Source of the DNA: Bubalus kerabau | Taxonomy: Eukaryota; Chordata; Mammalia; Artiodactyla; Bovidae | Reading direction: 5' to 3' | Assembly: GCF_029407905.1 (NCBI RefSeq) | Contig: NC_073629.1 | Location: 55,812,301 to 55,876,300, forward strand | Length of the DNA stretch: 64,000 nt | Program-made: the position numbers and the translations under genes | Shown: positions 21,755 to 34,143 of the stretch, piece by piece | How positions within the stretch are numbered: position 1 is the stretch's first letter | How the letters are laid out: every line of letters begins with the position of its first letter | The notes under the pieces: model-generated | Seen by the model: the letters and a program-made list of their open reading frames with translations, nothing else | Database searches by the model: none | Told to the model about the DNA's origin: nothing

Positions 21755-22689
21755 ACACTCTGCATGCTTTGCCCACAGAGCATCACGGAGTGATCTTTCA
21801 AGAGGATCTTTTTCTTGCTCTAGTGTCAGATCTTAAAATAAGATTTAAGGGCTGGGAAGTCTGATTGAGTGGGGCCGAGATGTGATTTCTAGTAATACTG
21901 CTCACCAGAGCATGAAGAACAGAAAATGCTATTTCTATGTGTTGGAGGTGAGACATTTTTGGACAGACATATTTTAATTCAGCCTTTTCTTTTGAAATCA
22001 AATATATGCTGGGGCTACCATGAGATGTGTAGTTGCTTATTATAGTTAATAAATTATTTATCTTCTCTGTCCTTGAGATAATCCTAAGTATGTGCGTAAA
22101 ACTGTGATCAGGTTGCCTATAAAAACCAATCAGCCTGGAGGTCCACAAGGTGGTGAACATTCCCTAGAGCAGATGGGAAAGATAATGTTTAATCAAGAGT
22201 TGGAGGATAAGGTGGTACAACACAAGCCAAGAGAAAGAGATAATTTCATTTTGGGTGAACCCCTGTAACATTTCTCGTACCCAAAGACAGATTAGAACAA
22301 TCCCAGAGCCATGACTTCTGGCTACTGTCTCCCCACAGCTGACCCTGTAGACCTTGTCAACCTTGAACTCTGCCTACATCACTGCCTGAATCTGTGAACA
22401 AGTCAAATGGTTGTTTCTCAGGTTTATGAAGATGTATGAAGTGAGTCATTCACAAATGAATATACATGTGAGGAAATGACAGAATTCTGCTAAACATGTT
22501 TATATTTGAACAACTGATACATCTGAGCATGATTTAGAAAAGGATATGTGTAAGTTTATAGAAAGGACAGTTAAAAAGATAACTGTCACAATGTTTACTG
22601 ACGAGGTTTCTATTTATCTTAATGTTTAGAAGTTAGATGAAAAGATGGATTGTGGATTACAGCCTAAGCCTTTTTGAGCCTGAAGCTGA

Positions 22690-23110
22690 TATAACAACTT
22701 GTGACAATGAAGGGAGCAGGAGGGTGGAGCCAACGAGCTGGGAGTCCTCTGTAGAGGTAAGGTGGTGAGGCCGTTGACAGCTGAAGTACAACCTCATTTA
22801 TCTCTCACTGTGTTCACTGAAACAATTGAGTGCTGGATGGAGAGGTGGATGAAGTCCTTGTTTGTGGCCTGCTGGGCTGGGTTGTGGTGTTCACTCAGAA
22901 GCTGCCACAGCTTCAGGTTACAGCCGTGGGGCCAGGAGAACATCACTGCTCCTGCGTTGTCGTTTGCTCTAGGCCCTGGGCTGTGCTCTTTGCTCTTTTG
23001 CTTAGTTTACTGCAAACGTCGAGAAGCACTTTTTGTTTTAGCTTCTTGCAGGCTCCACTCTAACAGCCTGGAGGAAGTTGCCAAACAAATGTAACCTCTG
23101 CTGTCCGCCT
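22690..23110 (+). other. GC-richer single-copy patch with overlapping ORFs
   Basis: This block has clearly more G and C than its flanks. It contains a 110-codon plus-strand ORF (22762-23094) overlapped by a 77-codon ORF in another frame, and a donor-like AG|GTAAGG near 22754. No protein family was recognised and there is no matching acceptor or Kozak evidence. It could be a conserved non-coding element, an exon of an untranslated transcript, or chance. Confidence 0.25.
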
Positions 23111-24451
23111 GGTGTCTCTTTACCTGTGTTTGCTGGCTGTTTGGCAGTGCTCTTACACACTGGAAACGTGCTCTGGGAGGTGTTAAACTGAATTGGGGAA
23201 TATTTCAGACCGTACCTTAAATAATAGAATTGAAATGTGCTGCTGAAGTGGCCTGGGTTGGAAATTTTCAAGTGAAAAGTTAGATCTTGGTTTTTCTTAA
23301 AGATGAAAAGAGGCCCTGGGGTATGTGGTTTTCAGGCTATCTCTATTTGTTAATTTTGGAAATGGACTTTTCACAGTTTTACTTCTCTTTTGTCTTAAGC
23401 CTTTGGTTTTACCTCTAAATGCAATTGATAGAAAACTTGAGATTGTGTTTTTTACTTTGATTCTAGTTAATTGGCCCAGGCGAAGCAACAATGGATATAG
23501 CCATTAGGAACCATAAATAAATATATTTGTTTTATGATATAATCAGTGTTCCTTGATATAATAACAAACATAAAAGGGCAGGGTACTGGACAAAGGCTTC
23601 TGCAGATTGTCAGATAAATTCACAAACCCAGATCTCAATTAACTGGTCTAGTAAGAAAAAGATTACCCTTCTTCCTTTTTTTAATATCCTAAATGGATTT
23701 TCTTTAAAGCAAAGAAATATAACTTTTAGAGAAGGACACGCACACACATTCCCTGAAAGGTTATTCAGATCTACTATTCAGATCTTTCCTTAAGGTCTTA
23801 GAGAGTTTGTCCTAGTTATGGAGGCAGATGTCTCACCAGAAGACACCATGGCTTGTGATCTTTGAATAGAGGTACACAAAAGAGGCCAAGCTTTAGAGTT
23901 TGAAGATACAGAAAAAATAGAATAATCTTAATTAGTCTTATAGCAATAGATATCTTTGTTGTTATAGAGCAACGTTTATCATTGCGCGTTTCTGGTATTT
24001 GCCGTGACTGAGTACTAGCAATGCTGTTATTAGTAATTTTCTTTAGATTGATTCAGAATGAAGGGTCCACATACTGGGGCTTGGAGGGCAGCCCACAAAG
24101 AGGACATGGTTACACTTTTTATTCTGGTCTAGAGTTAACAAGAGTTGCTTCTTTTATTCAAGGCATGAGGGAAGTTGTGGTCTTAGTGGACCTGCACCCG
24201 AATCTGGGAATTGTTACATATTCTCATTCCACATGAAACAAGGACAACTCTCCTATGAGCTGAGTGGCAAGAATTCCTTTTATATGCTTGATTGGCTGTG
24301 GAATAGTTGCTCCAATTCAGTCTTCCATGATGGAGCCAAGGACTTTGGAAAAGTTTCCATCAAATGGCATGAAGGCAAAGCTGTACAGCTCTACATACCA
24401 GAGGTAGATGCTGTGCATTTAATGGCACCCTTGTTATAACCTGAGCTAATT

Positions 24452-24497
24452 TTTAAACTATCGTCTTCCTCTTTTTTTTTTTTTTTGATAGTTTAAA
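24452..24497. repeat. Perfect 11-bp inverted repeat around a poly-T loop
   Basis: TTTAAACTATC at 24452-24462 and its exact reverse complement at 24487-24497 flank a 24-nt loop that ends in T15. The arrangement can form a cruciform or RNA hairpin. It may mark the end of a lost insertion. Confidence 0.7.
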
Positions 24498-24576
24498 CCA
24501 AACACTATTGTCCAGTTTAATTTCCCAGCACCTGGTGTGATAGGCTTTACAATACCAGCATTGAGTATCAGGACTG

Positions 24577-24787
24577 GTCGTGGTGGTGGTGGTACTCAGT
24601 CATGTCTGACTCTTTCTGACCTGTGGACTTCAACCCACCAGGCTCCTCAGTCCAAGGGATTTTCCGGGCAAGAATAATGAATTGGGTTCCCATTTCCTCT
24701 TCCAAGGGATATTCTGTACCCAGGGATCAAGCTCATGTCTCCTGCATTGGCAGGCAGATTCCTTACCACTGTACCACCTGGGCCTCA
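24577..24787 (-). mobile_element. Bov-tA SINE, inverted, diverged
   Basis: The left end has a GGTGGTGGTGGT run from the variable tail, then the inverted Bov-A body and a degraded head ending in ACCACCTGGGCC. No clear target duplication. Confidence 0.85.
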
Positions 24788-25299
24788 GATCAGCGTCTCT
24801 GAAAAGATTTTTTTGTCTCATATAGTCCAGCTTCCAACATCCCAGGGTAAGAATTCCTTCTACAGTGGTATGATCATCCTATATAGCCTCTTACTGAATG
24901 GTCTCAGTGACCGGGCACTTGCAAGTTCTTTCTAGTATTTTTTGTTTCAGTGGCTCTACTTAGAATGTTTTTCTGTAGAAAACTCAAATTCGTCTCCTTT
25001 CCCCTCACCCTTTTGCCTCAGTTCTGGAGCTACAAGTATGTGTCCACCCCTGTTAATTTAGAATTCAAAAATATTAAAGGGAATTTTCTTTTTCTCCCTA
25101 AATCTCTTTTTCAGGCAAAACTTACATCATTCATTCATTCAAAAAAATGTTTACTGAATAGTTACATGAGCAAACATTGGATTAGATGCAGTGGATGATG
25201 TAAGGGTGATTCAAAGAACTATTTCTCATTGACTTTGCTTACAGAACTGTCAATACACATGTCACCTTCTTCTGGATAAACTATCCTATTGTTTGTTTC

Positions 25300-25400
25300 T
25301 AGATATAGACCTTCTTGAGGGCTGAGACCATGGCATTGCCTAAGTATTCCTGGAGCAGACACATAAGTGGATATTCAATAAATGCTTTCTGACTTTCCTC
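25300..25400 (+). repeat. L2-type 3' terminus
   Basis: ACCTTCTTGAGGGCTGAGAC followed by GGAGCAGACACATAAGTGGA and TTCAATAAATGCTTTCTGAC is the usual wording of an L2 3' end. Confidence 0.5.
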
Positions 25401-25434
25401 CATTCCTCTGAAAATGAGGCCCCTAAATCTTATT

Positions 25435-25622
25435 CCCAGATGGTGCAGTGGTAAAGAATCCAGCTGCCAAGTCAAGTGATGTGGGTTTGACTGGGTTGGG
25501 AAGCTCCCCTGAAGGAGGCAATGGCAACCCACTCCAGTATTCTTGCCTGGAGAATTCCATGCACAGAGGAGCCTGGCAACCTACAGTCCGTGGGATCCCA
25601 AAGAGTTGGATGTGACTGAGAA
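25435..25622 (+). mobile_element. Bov-tA SINE, diverged
   Basis: The head is reduced to CAGATGGTGCAGTGGTAAAG; the body carries CCACTCCAGTATTCTTGCCT. The end is near GATGTGACTGAGAACA. Flanking duplication not found. Confidence 0.87.
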
Positions 25623-27312
25623 CACATTTCAGCTTCAGCAAACACATCACACTGCTTGCTCTGATGCTGACATTGTATGTGGGCTTACAAGCCAGCCCTT
25701 GGTCCACATAGACTGCTGTAAGACTCTGTCTCATTCGTTATTTCATTTAAAATGCTCAAGAAGGCTGAGAGGTAGACATTGTTTTGTCCAGATTTTAGAT
25801 CAGAAAACAGAGAGAGATATGATATTTAAAATAATGAAAATCACAGATGTGCTCTAATTGTGTTTGCAATTTTTTAAAATAGGGATCCTAGCTCCTGGTT
25901 TCCCACCATTTTCTAATTTTTTACCTGAGTTCTTGATCCTGAATTAGAACTATAGCCTATTATTATGGAATTATATCTGGTTAATTTTGGCCTATACTTC
26001 TAGCCTGTTGAGTCCTTCTGGATTCTTAATGTGGTTATTTATCATTTTAGCTATTCCTTTCAGTTTGTGTACTTGTTACTAATATGCTAAGCAAATTCTT
26101 TCATATAATTTATTGATGAGAAATGCTGGTAGTCAAAGATGGAAAGCTGTGTCGTCTGTGAAAAACCTTGCTCCAGAATGACATCAATCCACTCATCAAT
26201 GTTTCTTGGGTACATTTGTTCAACTATTCTATTATGTAGTCCACATTTTTCCATTTTGACCATAAAGATAACATGAAAAGCTTTGCAAATTAAAGTGTAT
26301 TTTGTTTTAAATCAGATGTTTTTCTACATGAGTTGAATTGTTTCCTGTATAGTAAGCATACAACAATTAGCTTTTAATTTGTTATTCCAGAGGCTATGGT
26401 TTGGTTCATACTTTAGTTTAATGTATGTACTAATGAAAAAGCTTTATGTGTACATGTAAGTTTTTCATCTATTTCTCCCTCGTGATATTTTTCCTTTCAT
26501 TTCTGCCTCCAAATATTTCCATATACTACCTGTTTTAAAATACGGGGGAAAAGTGTATTTGAAAGAAAATGAAAGACTTGATACAAAATAATATATTTTC
26601 CCAACAGAAACATTCTTTAATGCATACATGCAAAACTTTAACACCTGATTTAAAAATGTATGAAGAAACTCTGTCATGTGGAGGATGTTACTTAGGAGCT
26701 GAATTACAGGATTTGTCTGTCTTTCTTTTTCTCTTGCCTTGGGCAATCTAGTCTAATTACAAAACTTGCCTTTCATTCTGTTTAGTGTTTCTCAGCTATG
26801 CATGAAAAAAGTTAATCAAAAAATAAAATGAAAAACTGTGATGGCTAATCGAAGTCCCATAGATTTCTCTGCTGTTGGCTAGCTTGTCTTTGGGAATGAA
26901 CTCCAAAATGCTACCTTTAATGTATCATTAGATGTACTGTGACTATTGGTCTCTTCTCCTTTTAAGGAAAGATAAAAGATTCCTTTAATTTTAGGATTTG
27001 TTTCAAAATTAGAAAATGAAAAGAAAAACATGGCTTTACCTATCTTCATTTGTCCCTTCTTCATTTATACCTTATCTATAATTGTTGGGAGGTTTGTAGC
27101 CATAAAAGACACTAGACCAACAATCTCAAAGATGGGTAATGTCTCTGATTAGAGCAGATAGAGAAAAGCAATTTACACCCCTTGTTCTCTAGTGTGTTTT
27201 GTAGGAAAGAAAAATACCTCTTTTTCCTTCTACCTGTCTTAGCTTCATTGGCTGGGGCCCTGTAAATTAGACTGACAAAAGACAGATTAGTAAGAGAAAA
27301 ATGTGCAGGTTC
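25623..27312. other. Single-copy AT-rich DNA
   Basis: A weak inverted MIR-like core lies at about 25745-25835. No gene or clear repeat elsewhere. Confidence 0.45.
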
Positions 27313-27322
27313 ATTAGTATGT

Positions 27323-27532
27323 TATTGTTTAGTTGCTTAGTCATGTCAGATTCTTTTGTGACCCCATGGACTGTAGCTTGCCAGGCTCCTCTGTCCATGG
27401 GATTTCCTAGCAAGCATACTGGAGTGGGTTGCCATTTCCCTCTCCAGGGGATCTTCCTGACCCAGGGATTGAACCCATGTCTCCTGCATTGGCACATGAA
27501 TTCTTTACCACTGAGTCACCAGGGAAGGCCTT
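27323..27532 (-). mobile_element. Bov-tA SINE, inverted
   Basis: Complete inverted copy with head at the right (CACCAGGGAAGGCC). Probable duplication ATTAGTATGT (27313-27322) and ATTAGCATGT (27533-27542), one transition apart. Confidence 0.92.
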
Positions 27533-27542
27533 ATTAGCATGT

Positions 27543-28324
27543 ATATCATGCATTCACATAGAACAGTGATGAGTAACTCGAAAGGGTGGCAAGTACGTGG
27601 GCTTATACAGCATCTTGATAAAAGAACAAGACATTTTTAGAGAAGTGATAACATATGGTTAGAAGGGCTTCGAGCTTCTAGGGTGGCAAATTGTAGGGGA
27701 ATTAATAGAAGATAAGGCTAGTTAGTTAAGTTTGTTATGTGGATTCCTCTGATGCTTTTTCTGGGCTGACAAGGGTTCTAAAGGTGTCTTTGGTAACGTC
27801 TGTTCTTCCTGGTAGAGAGGGGAGAGGAGACACTAGCAAATTTACATCAGGTTTTAGGCAAACAGGGGCAGGCAGAGAGCTCTTCTAATATCTGTTTCTT
27901 CTAAATTGTTTTCTGCTCAAAATGGCTCTCATGCCACAGAGATATATTTTGGGGTGGCATGTTCTGCTACCCTTCATTTTAGAAGGACACTGGATTAAAA
28001 GGATGATGATTCTTGGCCTATCCCCTATCTGGCTGTCTTGTCTAGAGTATAGACCTAAATGTCTACCTCTAGAACCAGTGGTTGTGCAGGTTTTTCCTCA
28101 AGGGCTAAGATGTCATCTCAGTTCATTTCAAACACTCTCTGTGACAAAACTACTGCAAACCAAAAACAATCTGATAAAGTTAGTGCCTTTAATAAGTATC
28201 ATTACTTAAACCTGGTAAAGTCTTAGACCAGTCTCTTTGTTGTTTGGGAAGCAAAAGAAAAGGTATCTCCCTCTCAGGTGGGAGATTGCTGAGAATATTT
28301 GAGAGTCTTGCTACTGTTTTCTTT
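27543..28324. other. Single-copy DNA
   Basis: A 95-codon ORF at 27922-28209 has no recognisable motif. Nothing else seen. Confidence 0.4.
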
Positions 28325-28656
28325 TTAATTATTTTTTTTTATTTGGAGTATAATTGCTTTACAATGTTTTGTTAGTTTCTATTGTACAACTGTATGAATC
28401 AACTATTTGTATTCATATATCCTCCCCCCCACTCCTCTAGGTCATCAGGGAATAGCAAGCTGAGCTCCCTGTGCTACACAGCAGCTACCAACTAGTTATC
28501 TATTTTGCACATGGTAGTGTATATATGCCAATGCTACTCTCTCAGTTTGTCCTCCCTCCTTCCTCTGCTGTGTCCACAAGTCTGTTTTCTATGTTTGTAT
28601 CTCTATTCCTGTCCTGCAAATAGGTTCGTCAGTACCATTTTTCTAGATTCCATATC
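28325..28656 (-). mobile_element. L1 3' UTR and ORF2 terminus, inverted, 5'-truncated
   Basis: A T-rich run at about 28325-28342 is the reversed tail. It continues through TACTTTGGAG-like 3' UTR wording to TTTCTAGATTCCATATCTGA, where homology ends. The layout parallels 57.85-58.24 kb but divergence is greater, so it is an older artiodactyl L1. Confidence 0.85.
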
Positions 28657-30697
28657 TGATACTGTTTTGAAGTGTTGGTGGCAGTGGCAGTGGGTTGAGG
28701 ATGGACAAAAACAGCATGTTATAATGCAAGTTTGTGGCATTTTTAGCTGAGCCTGTCACACAAAAGATTTTTGGGTGGTGTGTATCCACTGATCCTATGG
28801 CCTCAATAACCCTGCGATTCTCAGTTATTTGAAGTGAGTGCTGTTGAGAAGCAACATATGCTGCTTCTCCTCCATGCAGAGAAATGAAATTTGGAGGTTC
28901 ACTGAAAGAGAAAACATAGTTTCCTATGGCAGTTTATCTCCAAGAATGAACAATTTCCTGGGATCGTGATAATGGTTGCTAAAACCTCACTGAGAAAGAC
29001 AATTCCAATGCCCAAATTTGGGCTTAGATCATGTTGCAGCTGGCTCAGTAGAGTGGCAAGGGACCATCAGTCTGCTTTGGAGAGAAGTATCATACTTGGG
29101 AATCGTGTGGATGTAGCCTCCCTTTACTGATACTGGATATGATGAAAGAGTCTTAGGGTCTTTCAGAGGGAGTATACCATTCACATAACACAGCACTGTG
29201 TAACTATCATTAATTTTTTTTTAATGCTATTTAAACTTCCTTTCATTACAACCTGCATAAAATGGAAAATATGTTAGAGGCTGTTGAGGTTTGTAAATGC
29301 TTTATAAATAACAGCAATGTGACCCAAGTCATGTGCACTTAGGTTTTTTGTAAACATTGAAGGCCAGTTATGAATACTTCAAGGCATTAAAACCCTTCTG
29401 TTTTAATTTCCTGGCTAAGACAACTTTGGTATTCCAAGATTTAGCCAGCCACAGATTCAACAACTGAGAAGCCAGTTTTCCAGAAATTCTAGCTTTGATT
29501 TGATTATTTCAAGGAAAAGCAATAATCAGAAATATCAGGCCTTAGAGAAGAACCGACAGCACAGAGTATAGTGTGGAGCTATTGCACAAGACACAAGTGG
29601 TGAATCTGTGAGTTCAGGATTAGTGAGTTGCCCCAGACTCCAGTAAGTTCTCTTGCTTTATTATTGTAAATTGTTGGACATATGGAATTAGGATCATGCT
29701 ATGTTACAAAATCAGCAGTTAAGTATATGAAAAGGTCACTGCTTCAGGAAGTCAGGAGACCTGAGTCTTAGTCCCAGGAAATAATTATTAATTATAATCT
29801 TCATTTGTGAGCAATTATTATCTTACTACATGTGGGCCATCTTTTCTAGCCTATACAATAATTTAGTCTGGAAGATATTATATCATGTTCAATTTGAAGA
29901 AAGAATTGCAGAGAGATTAAATGACTTTCCTAAGATCACTAAGTTAGTAAAGACAGAGTTAAAATTCAGACTCAAGAGTGTCCCCTGAGGCTGTGTCTCT
30001 GCTGAATGCTCCATATTCTTTCCTTTGTCTGAAAGCTCCACGTTCTTTCCTTGCATCTTTGTCTTTCCTTCAGCTGTTTCTTTTTGGAATGAATACCCTT
30101 CTTGCTCATCTCAGTCTGTGTGACTTTTTATTTGAAAGCTCATTCTTTAGGCCTGACTCCAGTCTAGTATTTTTAGGAAGACTTCCAGGAACATTCCCAT
30201 CCATTGGTCTCTCCAAAGTACAACCTCCTGGCCCTTCCTGCCATGCTGCTCACTTGGCACCTGCTCGTATCTCTCGTGCAATCCTCATGGCTTCTGTTAT
30301 CTCCCGTCTATTGTGAATCACATTTCAGTGTGATGCTTCTCCCTCTCTTCTCTGTCTCTCATTTATAAATTTGGAAGATACTGGGAAACAAAGCACAGGA
30401 AAAATACCGGGTATTCTACTACCTCAAATTAGCAAAATTTACCATTTAAAAATACTGGCTTCAAATACTCTTCTGTAAATAAAGAAATAACACCTGACCA
30501 ATCAAACTGATGTTTACATTATACATTTTCCAATCCTATTCACCTCCTCCGAGAGGGAGGTAACCACTAACCTGAATTGGGTACCTAATCTCTAAGTCTA
30601 GATTTAAAATTTTTTGTTACATATTCTTATATTTGTGAACAATATATAATGCCATTTTGTAATATTTTGGTAAGAGAACATAGTGTAATTACTGCAT
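28657..30697. other. Single-copy DNA with one MIR relic
   Basis: Apart from the MIR piece at 29855-29980 nothing was recognised. A 112-codon ORF at 29978-30316 lacks family features. Confidence 0.45.
29855..29980 (-). repeat. MIR core, inverted
   Basis: GAGAGATTAAATGACTTTCC, TAAGATCACTAAGTTAGTAA and GTTAAAATTCAGACTCAAG give the reversed MIR core and head. Confidence 0.65.
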
Positions 30698-30908
30698 GAG
30701 TGTGTGCTTGGTCGTGTCCAACTCTTTGTGACCCCATGAACTGGAGCCTGCAGATCTTCTCCATCCGTGGGATTCCAGGCAAGAATACTGAAGTGGGTTG
30801 CCATTTTCTCCTCCCGGGATATTCTTGACCCAGAGATCAAATCCACATCTCCTGTGCTCCTGTGCTGGCAGGCAGATTCTTTTACCACTGAGTCACCTGA
30901 GAAGCCCA
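30698..30908 (-). mobile_element. Bov-tA SINE, inverted
   Basis: Inverted body and head are both present; a duplicated CTCCTGTG unit near 30849-30864 is a small internal expansion. The flanks share only a partial match (TGCAT), so the duplication is eroded. Confidence 0.88.
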
Positions 30909-31129
30909 ATGAATGCATATGTCTTTTGAAAATCTGTGTTTTTAACTGAATATTTTTTTTAAAAATTGTCACATTCACACATTTAAATCTAGTTTATTCA
31001 TTTAAATTGTAGCATTCCATTTAATAATCCTAAATGTCTTATTTATCTAGTCCTCTTTTTACAGACACTAGGGTTCTGATGAAACTTTAAAGTTACAAAA
31101 GTTAGAAAACTTTTTTAGTGAATTGGTTT

Positions 31130-31240
31130 TTCCTTTTCTATTAGACTAAGTTCTCTGACTAAAGGACCATGGATTATGCTTCTTAGTGTTTAGCACTGTA
31201 ACTACAATTCAATAGACATTCAAATGAATGAATTTTGATG
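31130..31240 (+). repeat. L2-type 3' terminus
   Basis: AAGTTCTCTGACTAAAGGAC, GTGTTTAGCACTGTA and CATTCAAATGAATGAATT follow the common L2 3' end, including the ATGAATG terminal repeat. A similar weaker trace is at 31655-31715. Confidence 0.45.
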
Positions 31241-32049
31241 AAAATATCTGAGTTAACTGAAGGTGTTCAACTTTGAGAAGTACTTAGAAATGCATTTAAA
31301 TGTACTTGGTAAGTCAATGCTGACTTACGACTGGACAGCAAAAATTCTATATCCACTTCTTACTAGGTCATCTCTGTGATGATCTTGAAGAAATCTAATT
31401 GCCCTTGAATATTTGATCTTTAATGTGTCAACACAAACATTTTGTCAGCCTGGCTTTATGGAGATATGGCAACTGTGCTTGACAGAGATGATAATTTTCT
31501 TTAGAAAGGTTAAAGGCCATGGTCTCCTTCTTCAGACTTGTATTTTCTCTTCTGATCCATTTGCTTTCTGAATGTTGTCTAGATGGATCACATCCAATAA
31601 TTGGGAGAGAGGTGTGAGGTTGGGAGGTAGGGATTGTTGCAAAGAAGGAATGAATTTGTGCCTGTGATATCTTAGAACAGTGTCTGCCACATCGTTAAGC
31701 TTAAATAGCTGTTACAGCAGAAAGGTGAGGTAGTTATTTTATGGGCTTTATCTTAAGTCACTAAGCATGGGTACAGAAATCTTCATGTCTCTTCAGCCCA
31801 AGATTGTAATTTATTCTGAGGATTCTGATTGGTTACAGTCAAGGGCCTCCACAACAGGAAGACGTGAGCTCCAGAGACCCTCTATCCATCAGTGGCATCA
31901 AATGATAAAGAAGAGGCAGCAGGATCGAGCATTGATTGAATAATTAGAATGAGACTGTATTAGGCTTATTATTTCATGTGTAACTCCCCAAGATGTTGGT
32001 TATAACCTGATTGCCATAGGAACAGTCCTACCTATTCGTTGTCCAGTGA

Positions 32050-32950
32050 TCTATTGATTTATTACGCATTTAATAAGTACTTGAAATACCTCAATGAACA
32101 AAAAGAACAAGCTTCCTACTTTTCTGTGGTCTGCATTCTAGCATGGCAAGACAGAAAATAAGCACAAATATATTAGGTAAATTATGTAGAACATTGGAAG
32201 GCGATAACTGCTGTGGAAAAAGAAAAGATAGTTCCAGGTAAGGGGGATCAGGAATGCTTGATCAAGTAGTATGGTCAAGGGAGGATTTATTGAACAGGTG
32301 AGAACTGAGCAAAGACTTAAAGGAGGTGAGGGAACTGACCATGCAGATACCTGCAGGCAGAAGAAGAACCAGCACCAAGCCTATACCTGTCATTCTTGAG
32401 GTAAGAAGGCTTGTGTGACTGGAGTGGAGTGAGCAAGGGAGAAGGTTGTAGAAGATGAATTCAGAGGAGTGATGGGGAGCCAGACCATGTTAGGCCTGTA
32501 GGCCATTGTGAAAACTTTAATGATCTAATGAAGAGCTTGAGTTAGTGTTCTAAAAGGCCACTCTGACTTCCTTATTGAGAACAGATTCTAAGTGGCAAGG
32601 ATAGAAGCAGGGAGAACTGTTAGAAAGTTACTGCAGTTGCAGGTCAGAGATGACCATAGAGATAAGAAGTAGTTCAATTCGGACATATTTTTATTCTAGA
32701 GCTAATGTCCTAGAGTAGCAGTCCCCAACCTTTTTGGCACCAGGGACTGGTTTTGTGGAAGGCACTTTTTCCACAAACTGGGGAGGAAGTGATGGTTTGG
32801 GGATGATTCAAACACACTGCATTTGTTGTGCACTTTATTTCTATTATTATTACATTAGCTCCACCTCAGATCATCAGGCATTAAATCCCAAGGTTGGAGA
32901 CCCCTGTCCTAGAGGATTAGAAGTAGGGTGTGAGAGAAATAAAGAGGCCA
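32050..32950 (-). repeat. L2 LINE 3' half, inverted, interrupted by a hAT element
   Basis: About 700 bp of L2 text lie in reverse, for example GAGCAAAGACTTAAAGGAGG, TGTGACTGGAGTGGAGTGAG and AGGCCACTCTGACTTCC. The L2 text resumes after the MER1-type insertion at GAAGTAGGGTGTGAGAGAAA. It is old and has no open frame. Confidence 0.85.
32716..32906 (-). mobile_element. MER1-type hAT (Charlie) DNA transposon with perfect 8-bp duplication
   Basis: The non-autonomous element is bounded by inverted termini: left TAGCAGTCCCCAACCTT, right AAGGTTGGAGACCCCTG. TCCTAGAG occurs at 32708-32715 and again at 32907-32914, the 8-bp duplication made by hAT transposases. About 190 bp remain, with an internal deletion relative to longer relatives. 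It lies inside the inverted L2, so it is younger than that L2. Confidence 0.88.
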
Positions 32951-33260
32951 AGAGTGCCCCAAAGACTTTTTTTTTTTTTTTCAACAGATGTAGCTTCTAA
33001 AAGCTGAAATGATTGGATTAGGTTTGGATAAGAACATTAGAGATTTTTTTTTAGAGGTCTATTGACCATCTGGAGATACAAGTTTCGAGTTCAGGAAACA
33101 GGTCTTGGCTGAAGATACAAATTTGTTCTTTTTTTTGCATATAGATGGAATTTAAAGCTATGACATTGTATAAGATGACCAGAGAAGTGAGTGCACCAAG
33201 AAAAGAGGACCAATAACTCTATGTTTGAGAGGCTCAACATTAGGGGATCTGGTGAAGGAA

Positions 33261-33282
33261 ACACACACACACACACACACAC
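33261..33282. repeat. (AC)11 microsatellite
   Basis: Eleven uninterrupted AC units follow GGTGAAGGAA. It is likely length-polymorphic. Confidence 0.92.
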
Positions 33283-33776
33283 TGAGAGAGGCTGACCAGT
33301 GATGTAAGTGGAGAAATGGGTGAGTCGTGGATGCCCTGTGGAGAAAGTGTTAAGCAGTGTGATAAAATAAATCAGTGCTAACGATTGGCCAAGTAAGACG
33401 AGGAGTAACAGTTTACTGAAATCTAACTCTGTGAAAGTCATTTGCTGAGCTTGATGAGAGCAGTCTGTGGGAGTGAAAGCCTGCTTGGAGTGGGTAAAGG
33501 GAGTACATTGGAGACAGCAAGTAGACTGGTGGTCAAAACGAGTGGTGGTCTTACATAGAATTTGATACCTTTCTTCTTAAATACTCCTCTGTTGGCCCAA
33601 TAATGTGCCCAAAGTACCAAAGTTAGAATTTCCTTACTTCCCTTTAGGAGTATCTCTGTATTCAACCACTGAAAATGTAAATATCCTGAAACTGGTATCT
33701 CAGAATTATTAAACATTGTGGTATGCACCTGTCTGTTTGCACTGGATCCCTGCAGTGACAATGAAATTGTAGAATT

Positions 33777-33935
33777 TCAGAACTGGAAAGGATCTTAGAT
33801 GTAGCATAGTCCAACCCTATTAACAAAGGTTTTAATATATATAGGGGAAGTGACTTCCTCAAGGTCACATACTTCTCAGATGACAGAGCTGAGGCTAGAA
33901 TCCAGGGCTTCTGTTCTAGTGCCTTTCAATTGCAT
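33777..33935 (-). repeat. MIR/MIR3-type CORE-SINE, inverted
   Basis: AGTCCAACCCTATTAACAAA, GGGGAAGTGACTTCCTCAAG and GGTCACATACTTCTCAGATG give the reversed core. The open ends were set by eye. Confidence 0.7.
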
Positions 33936-34143
33936 AATATTTTCTCTTGGGTTTGATTCAACATGTACATAGGACAAGAAAATACTTGAGGAGATGCTAT
34001 GTAAATGTCAGTGAAGTGAAAGAAAGAAAGTGAAAGAGTTAATAGATGAGCAAAGACAAGACAATGTCTGAAATGTATGGGAAAACCTATTGAGAATCCA
34101 ACAGGCTGATGACTGGAGATTTGCTCTCAGGTGCAAAAGGGGA

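Larger units (their letters stand above)
20674..24576. other. Long single-copy stretch, no supported gene
   Basis: Nearly 4 kb lack ruminant repeats, the longest such gap in the first half of the window. It contains a short (GT)n at 21739, an A-rich run near 21335, the GC-richer patch at 22690-23110 and the hairpin at 24452-24497. No exon could be supported; ORFs reach 120 codons at most. Confidence 0.5.

Noticed and set aside
22762..23094. 110-codon plus-strand ORF as a possible host gene
   Set aside because: It has no recognisable domain, no paired splice signals, and a competing ORF in another frame; kept only as a patch worth checking.
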